The notes beneath the pieces are model-generated. The model worked only from the letters and a program-made list of their open reading frames with translations. It was not told the DNA's origin and made no database searches. A program made the position numbers and the translations under genes. This document shows positions 57,805 through 64,000 of a DNA stretch of 64,000 nucleotides, piece after piece. The stretch covers positions 163,410,726-163,474,725 of the forward strand of contig CM053031.1 of the NCBI GenBank assembly GCA_028564925.1, written 5' to 3'. This DNA is from Lithobates sylvaticus. Taxonomy: Eukaryota; Chordata; Amphibia; Anura; Ranidae. Numbering within the stretch: the first letter of the stretch is position 1; each line of letters starts with the position of its first letter.

Positions 57805-60800
57805 AATGGGTTATGGGCCACCTTCAGGTGTTGACACTGGTATACCCAATACAGGAAGTTCACTCCCCTATATAACCCCTTCTCCTTCCAGGAGTACCTC
57901 AGTTTTTGTAGCAAAGCAATATACTTAAACCCCATAAAGAGGGGAGGGACCTCTGTGTGCCATGATGTACTCCAAGAAAAGGATTTTACAGGTAAGCTGT
58001 TATAAAAATCCTATTTTCTTTATCATACATCATGGGACACAGAGCCTAAGTAATAACTTAATGGGACGTCCCGTAGCAATGCTATTTGAAGGGAGGGATA
58101 GCCAGCCCGTAGGGCACCCCCAGACTGGAGGACTTATACTGCTGCCTACAGCACACTGCGCCCGAAGACGATATCCTCATACCTCCTTACATCCACCTGA
58201 TAACATTTTGTGAATGTATGCACTGAAGACCACCAAGTAGCGGCCTTGCAGATCTGAGCCATGGAGGCCTAGTGATGCACTGCCCAAGAAGCATTAATCA
58301 ACCTGGTAGAGTGCGCCTTGAAACGGGGTAATTTTATCCTTTAAACCATAAGCTTAAATGATCACTTGTCGAATTCACTTAGCGACAGTGGATTTCGATG
58401 CTGCCTGTCCTTTCTTAGGACCCTCTGGCAGAATTAATAAGACTAATCTGAGCATTTAATCTGACCTTTAAATAGATTTTCACTGCTCTCACCACATCAA
58501 GACAGACAATGTAGTGATTTTTCTTCCCTGAAACATGGTTTTGGAAAAAACGATGGCAGGACAATATCTTGGTTCAGGTGAAAACCTGAAACTACTTTTG
58601 GCAAAAAGTCTTGACGAGGGCGTAATCACTCTGTCCTAGAGAATAATCAAATATGGCTCTTTACAAGAAAGCGCAGCCAATTCCAAAACCCTCCTTGCTG
58701 AGGATATAGCAACCAAAAATACCAGCATCCTTGTCACAAGGACTAATGCCCCGTCCACACGATCAGAAAATCAGCCACCAAAAGTCCGATGTGAGCCTTT
58801 GGTCGGAAATTTCCGACCGTGTGTATGCTCCATTGGACTTTTGCTGGCGGGAATTCCCGCCAGCAAAAGATTGAGAGCAGGTTCTCAATTTTTCGGTCGG
58901 AAAAAGTTCAGATCGGAAAATACAATCGTCTGTACCAATTCCGACGCACATAATTCCTATGCATGCTCGGAAACAATTCGACGCATGCTCTGAAGCATTG
59001 AACTTTTTACTCGGCTCATCGTAGTGTTGCATGTCACTGTGTTCTAGACGGTCGAAACTTCATAGAACTTGTGTGACCGTGTATGCAAGCCAGGCTTGAG
59101 CGGAATTCCATGGTAAAAACCATCCATGTTTTTTTCCAACGGAAAATCCGCTCGTATGTAAGAGACTATGCTGTATAGGTTCAAATGGCTGTTTTTGTAA
59201 CACTGACAAAACTAAACTCAAGTCCTAAGGGCTTAAAGGTAATTTAACTGTCGGATTAATCCACATCACCCCTTGCATAAAACCCTGGACCAAAGAATGC
59301 GTAGCAAGCTGACTTTGAAATAAAAATTGATAAGGCTGAGACTTAATAGTACTCAGGGCCAATTTCATCTCTACGGATAATTGCAGAAAGGCAAGAACTC
59401 TGCCTATGATATATCTCTGAGGGTGCCAACCCTTGGATTCACACCAGGAAACATAAGTCTTCCAAACTCTAATATATAGTTCTGGAAGCTGGTTTCCTTG
59501 CATTAATCAAAGTAGAAATAACTGACCCGGAAAGCCCACGTTTCTTCAGAATGTGGGTCTCAATAGCCAGGCTGTTAAATTTAGTAAAGCAGGATGGAAT
59601 ATCGGCCCCTGTGAGCAGGTCTGGCCTTAGTGAAAGGGGCCATGGACCCTCCACTGCCATCTTTACGATTTCTGCGTACCATGACCTTCTGGGCCATGCT
59701 GGTGCTACCAGAATTACCGGCTTTCTTTCCCGCTTGATCCTGCAAAGAAGTCGTGGCAGCAACTGAATAGGGAGGAATGCAAAGATCAGTGAGAACTGAT
59801 CCCACTGGGTTATCAGCGCATCTGTTCCGCATGCAAGTGGATCCCTTGTCCTGGACACAAAGTTGACTAACTTCATGTTGAATCTGGACACTAAAAGATC
59901 TACGTCCGGAGTCCCCCATCTTTGGCAAACAGCCCGAAAAATGTTGGGGTGAAGAGACCATTCCCCTGGGAATAACTGCTGGCGACTTAAGTAGTCCGTC
60001 TGCCAATTCTCTACTCCCAAAATGAAAACTGCCGATAGGCATGGGACATTCTTTTCTGCCCGAGTTAGAATATGGTTCACCTCTCTCTGAGCTGAAAGAC
60101 TCTTGGTACCCCCTTGGTGATTGATATAGGCGACAGCCATGGCATTGTCGGATTGGATCCTGACAGAACAATTCTTTAACCTGGTGGTCCAGGTTTTCAG
60201 AGAAACACTGCCCGAATCTCAAGAATGTTGATTGGCAAGGCTCTTTCGGTTCTTGACCACTATCCCTGAAGAGTCGTCTTCTCTAGTACTGATCCACAGC
60301 CTGGAAGGCTGGCATCTGTCGTTACTACTTTCCAGATAATTGGTATGAAGGATTTTACTTTCAGTAGATTCTGGGTTAGTAACCACCAACTGAGGATTTG
60401 GGACACTCTTGGGGACAGCCGCATTGGCAAGTCCAAAGCTTGGGGTCATTTTATTCCAAGCATACTGTTTTGCAACAGCCTTGAATGGAACTGTGCCTAG
60501 GGAACTGCTTCGAATGAAGCTACCATATTTCCCAACAACCTCATGCAAAGGGGAATTGAGGGATTTTTGACCTGACCATCTGCACCAGCTCCCGTATGGA
60601 GCTGATCTTTGCTGGAGGCAAGAACACCCTTTTCTGGGCTGTGTCTATGATCAGGCCCAAATACTCCAGCTTTCTTAGGGGTTTTAAAGAAGACTTCTCT
60701 AGGTTGAGAATCCAACTCAGACTTTCCAGGGAAAAAGGTTATAATGCGTACACTTTGCTCCAAACGGGCCACTGACTGATCTATTAACAATAGATCGTCT

Positions 60801-62135
60801 AGGTACGCCAAGACTGTTATGCCTTGTTCCCTTAACCTGGCTAGAGGCGGGGCCAGTACCTTTGTGAACACCCGGTGTGTTGTAGCTAGCCTGAAGGGCA
60901 AGGCTACAAACTGAAAGGGCTGCCGTTCCACTTTTAATTGCAGAAACCTTAGGTGAGCAGGAAATATAGGGACATGCAGATATGCATCCCTGATGTCGAT
61001 GGACCCAGATGTTCTCTTCCCTGTAGGACAGAAAAAGACCTGATTGACGCCATGCAAAATGAGCGGATCTTCAGGAATTGATTTAGATTCCTTAGATCTA
61101 GAATGGGTCTGACATCTCCATTTGGTTTTGGTACCGTAAACAGGTTTGAATAAAACCCCAAACCTTGCTCTTCTGTGGGGATCTGTATGATCACCCCCTG
61201 AGCAAATAATCGGTCTAATGCTTGAAACAGGGATTGCATTTTCCCTGGATCCTTGGGAGAGTTTGATTGCCGAAAACGAGATGGTGGAAACTCCCGAAAT
61301 TCAAGTTTGTATCCTAGAGACACCGTGGAGAGAACCCATCTGTCCTGAATTTCCCTTTGCCAGACTTCTGAGAAATGCAGAAGTTTTCTCCCCACTCTGG
61401 TGAGGCTTTAGTATTCTGCTTTGCAGCTTTCCGGCACCAGGTCTTCTTTTGAGCCTGGGCCTGACCCAGAGATTTTCCTCTAGAGTCTGACGGTGAAGGC
61501 CGTCACCACTGCCTAGAGGCAGATGCCCCTGGCGCAGGAGAAAAAGTCTGTTTAAATCGAGGGACCTTTATACTTTCTTTTGACTGGCAAAAAGAGTACT
61601 CTTTTCACTAGAAATCGTTTGGATGTATTTATCCAAATTATTGCCAACTAAATCACTCCCCATGAAAGGGGAAACTAGTCAGAAGCTTCTTGCAAGGTGC
61701 TTCAGCTAACCAACCTTTTAACCAAAGGGACCTGCACATGTGTACTAGCACAAGCGCAAGGTGGGACGCCTGGTGAATAGAATGCTTCATAACATCTATG
61801 GCAAAACCTAATGCTTTTGGTAGTTCAGCCAACTCGCGGGCCTGTTGTGCAGGGAGCCCTTTTAAGTGGTTGTATACCCTCTTGAAGAAAAAAAAAACAC
61901 CCTGCAAGATAAAGGCATAATGAGCTAGTATGCATAGCCAAGTCTTTGTCTGCCTAGTGCCCTGCTCCTGTAGGGAGCAGTACAACCCTATGGTTCTGAA
62001 TAATGGAGTGCTGTGTCTGTCAATGAACGAAAGAGAAAGTAAGCCAACAAAGCAGGAAGTGGGGACTTCCATGAAGAGATCCACATGTTCTCTATAAAGA
62101 TTAAGTGATATCCTGAAATACTCCTTTCTAGATCT
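57805..62135 (-). mobile_element. DIRS-like retrotransposon fossil, copy 3
   Basis: About 4.3 kb on the minus strand, same subfamily as the copy at 19.9 kb (shared ATGGGCCACCTTCAGGTG end and AAGGATTTTACAGGTAAGC internal region at 57970-58060). Parts in order from the high end: leader and Gag-like region (about 61400-62130), RT (about 60500-61395, with DAYLHVPIFPAHLRFLQL and YLDDLLL near 60800), RNase H (about 59470-60290, with SRQQLFPGEWSLHPNIF), recombinase (about 57960-59450). It is interrupted by a small repeat at 58746-59163. The outer repeat at the high end is not seen. Broken, with many frame interruptions; age looks older than copy 1. Confidence 0.8.
58746..59163. mobile_element. Short repeat inserted in the DIRS fossil, palindrome-rich
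   Basis: Begins ATGCCCCGTCCACACGATCA and ends CCGCTCGTATGTAAGA, with GACTA on both sides (58741-58745 and 59164-59168). Contains perfect palindromes at 58801-58818 and 58838-58869 (centre GGCGGGAATTCCCGCC). Class unclear. Confidence 0.55.
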
Positions 62136-62154
62136 TAATATGCATCGCATAAGG

Positions 62155-62515
62155 TTTTAGGCTCGATTCACATCTATGCATTTTGCTTTTGAGTGTTTTT
62201 GCAGTGCTTTTTGCGGTGCTTGCTGCGATTTGGACATTCGTTTTTACCGCGATTTTGCCGCTTTTCCAATTTTTCTTTATTGCACTGTGGTTGCTTAGCA
62301 ACCAGCTATATACAGTGTAAAACAATGGAAAAAAACGCAAAACGCGGCACAAACTAGGTACTTGCGGTTTGGATGCGGGTCTATTGACTTCTATTATATT
62401 CAAAACGCTGCATTTTGCATGAAAAAAAGTCCCTGACCCTTTCCAAAAACGCAGAGGCACAACGCCTCTGCGCTGTAGCGCCTGAAAAACGCTTAGGTGT
62501 GCAAGGGGCCTTAAT
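62155..62515. mobile_element. MITE with TTA flanks, Harbinger-like (tentative)
   Basis: Starts after TTA with GGCTCGATTCACATCTATGC and ends CTTAGGTGTGCAAGGGGCC before TTA; the ends are weakly inverted. Interior has paired GTTTTTGCAG/AAAACGC motifs. A TTA duplication suits PIF/Harbinger. Confidence 0.4.
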
Positions 62516-63070
62516 AAGGTAGTGCCTATTACTATAGGATCTGGTATGTAGTGAATGTAATCCGACCTGATATTTTTATTTTGTTAGAGATAGTTATTTA
62601 ATGCAACAAAGCAAAGAAAGCATTAGTTTAAATATGTAAATGTGATTAGTGATGAATGAAAGCGTATCAAATTCAGCAGAAAATCTAAAAAGTGTTCAGA
62701 TATTTGTGTTTTTATATAAGTAACAAACATAAAAAAAAATAGGTTTGTAGGCTGAGCTCAAGTTTCAGTCAGTAAAATAATGAGTCTTTGTTTTGGGTGT
62801 ACATGATGTGTCAGCTGCCTCATCCTTTGGAAAGCGCGTTGCGCTAGGTAGCAACTGATATAGATAGGGTATACCGATTATTTTGATTACCAAAAGTAAA
62901 CCTCTTATAATTTATCTTGTATAATTGAAGATACAAAAACAGTGTTATAATGTGCAATATGGGCATAATTATAGAGGAAGATATAAAAAAAAAAAAAAAG
63001 TTTGCAGTATTATAGAAGAAAAAAAAACTGTAGCAAGAGAAATGAGAAATGTTCAATTATATTAAATCTT

Positions 63071-64000
63071 TTAACCACTTGCCTACCAGGCACCAACACC
63101 CCCCTCCCATCCAGACTAATTTTCAGCTTGCGGTGCTCTCACGCTTTGACTGACAATTACTCAGTCATGCAAAACTGTACCCAAATGAATTTTTTGTCCT
63201 TTTTTTCCCACAAATAGAGCTTTCTTTTGGTGGTATTTGATCACCTCTGGGTTTTTTATTTTTTGCGCTATAATTGAAAAAAGACCGAAAATTTTGAAAA
63301 AAAAACGCATTTTTCTTTGTTTCTGTGATACAATTTAGGAAATTATTAATTTTTCTTCATAAATTTTGGCCACAATTTATACTGCCACATATCTTTGGTA
63401 AAAATAACCCAAATTAGTGGAAATTATTTGGTCTTTGTGAAAGTTACAGACTCTACAATCTGTGGTGCGAATTATATAAAATTGATCACATCTGATGCAC
63501 TGGTGGCCGATCTCATTTCTTGTGACCCGAACAAGCCAGGAAAGTACAAATACCCCCCAAATGACCCCTTTTTTGAAAGTAGACATTCCAAGGTATTTAG
63601 TAAGAGGCATGGTGAGCTTTTTGATGTTGTCATTTTTTCCCACAATTCTTTGCAAAATGAATTATTTTTTTATTTTTTATTTTTTTTCTACAAAATTGTC
63701 ATTGTAATAGGTTATTTCTCTCACATGGCATGTGTTTACCACAAATGACACCCAAAAATAAATTCTGCTACTCCTCCTGAGTATTACGATACCACATATG
63801 TGGGACTTTTCCACAGCCTGGCCACATAGAGAGGCCCAACATGCAGGGAGCGCCATCACGTGTTCTAGGAGCATAAATTACACATCTAAATTGTTGACTA
63901 CCTAGTACACTTTTGAAGGCCCTGGAGCACCAGGACAATGACACGTGACACTGACGTGGCACTGATGACACTGACGTGGCACTGATGACACTGACGTGAC
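63071..64000 (+). mobile_element. TTAA element, third type, running off the window
   Basis: Begins TTAACCACTTGCCTACCAGG and is collinear with the copy at 40298 (TGACAATTACTCAGTCATGC at about 63148, ATACCCCCCAAATGACCCC near 63550, CCACAGCCTGGCCACATAGA near 63811). It ends in a tandem array cut by the window edge. Confidence 0.65.
63936..64000. repeat. 20-bp tandem repeat at the window edge
   Basis: ACTGATGACACTGACGTGGC repeated about three times to the end of the window; the array probably continues. Confidence 0.85.

Overview
The window looks like intronic DNA of a ranid-type frog (inference from the repeat content: abundant TTAA-flanked 'CCACTT' elements, DIRS-like, Tc1-like and L1/Tx1-like elements). 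The only host gene recognised is USP7, the ubiquitin-specific protease, on the minus strand. Four coding exons are visible, in transcription order at 52433-52533, 7136-7235, 6881-7000 and 3200-3271. They encode a continuous piece of the C-terminal ubiquitin-like region. The exon phases join exactly. The last coding segment lies left of the window and the upstream exons lie right of it. The 135-bp intron between 7136 and 7000 uses a GC donor instead of GT.

Almost everything else sits inside USP7 introns, mainly one of about 45.2 kb (7236-52432). From left to right: a CR1-like LINE cut by TTAA elements (1-2180); USP7 exons with small repeats (2.5-7.2 kb); DIRS-like fossils at about 8.1-9.0, 10.7-15.4, 19.9-23.35 and 57.8-62.1 kb; a Tc1 with long inverted repeats inside a CR1 tail (15.5-18.9 kb); a roughly 3.9-kb satellite of 31-bp units (23.5-27.5 kb); hAT-like, Tc1 and L1 remnants (28.9-32.5 kb); a full-length L1 with both ORFs open and perfect 18-bp target duplications, nested in a hAT MITE nested in a CR1 tail (34.0-40.2 kb); a palindromic TA-flanked MITE (41.7-42.4 kb); a solo LTR inside another repeat (43.3-44.6 kb); and a 3-kb poly-G minisatellite carried with a large hairpin in a hAT-like element (46.7-50.3 kb). 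Right of exon 52433-52533 come further TTAA elements, one swollen by minisatellites (55.7-57.5 kb), and a DIRS fossil.

No new multi-gene system was found. The strongest observations are the young full-length L1 in a dated three-level nest, the GC-AG intron in USP7, the two very large tandem arrays inside one transcribed intron, and empty-site evidence that the dominant repeat family duplicates TTAA. Family assignments come from recognition by eye, without database searches.
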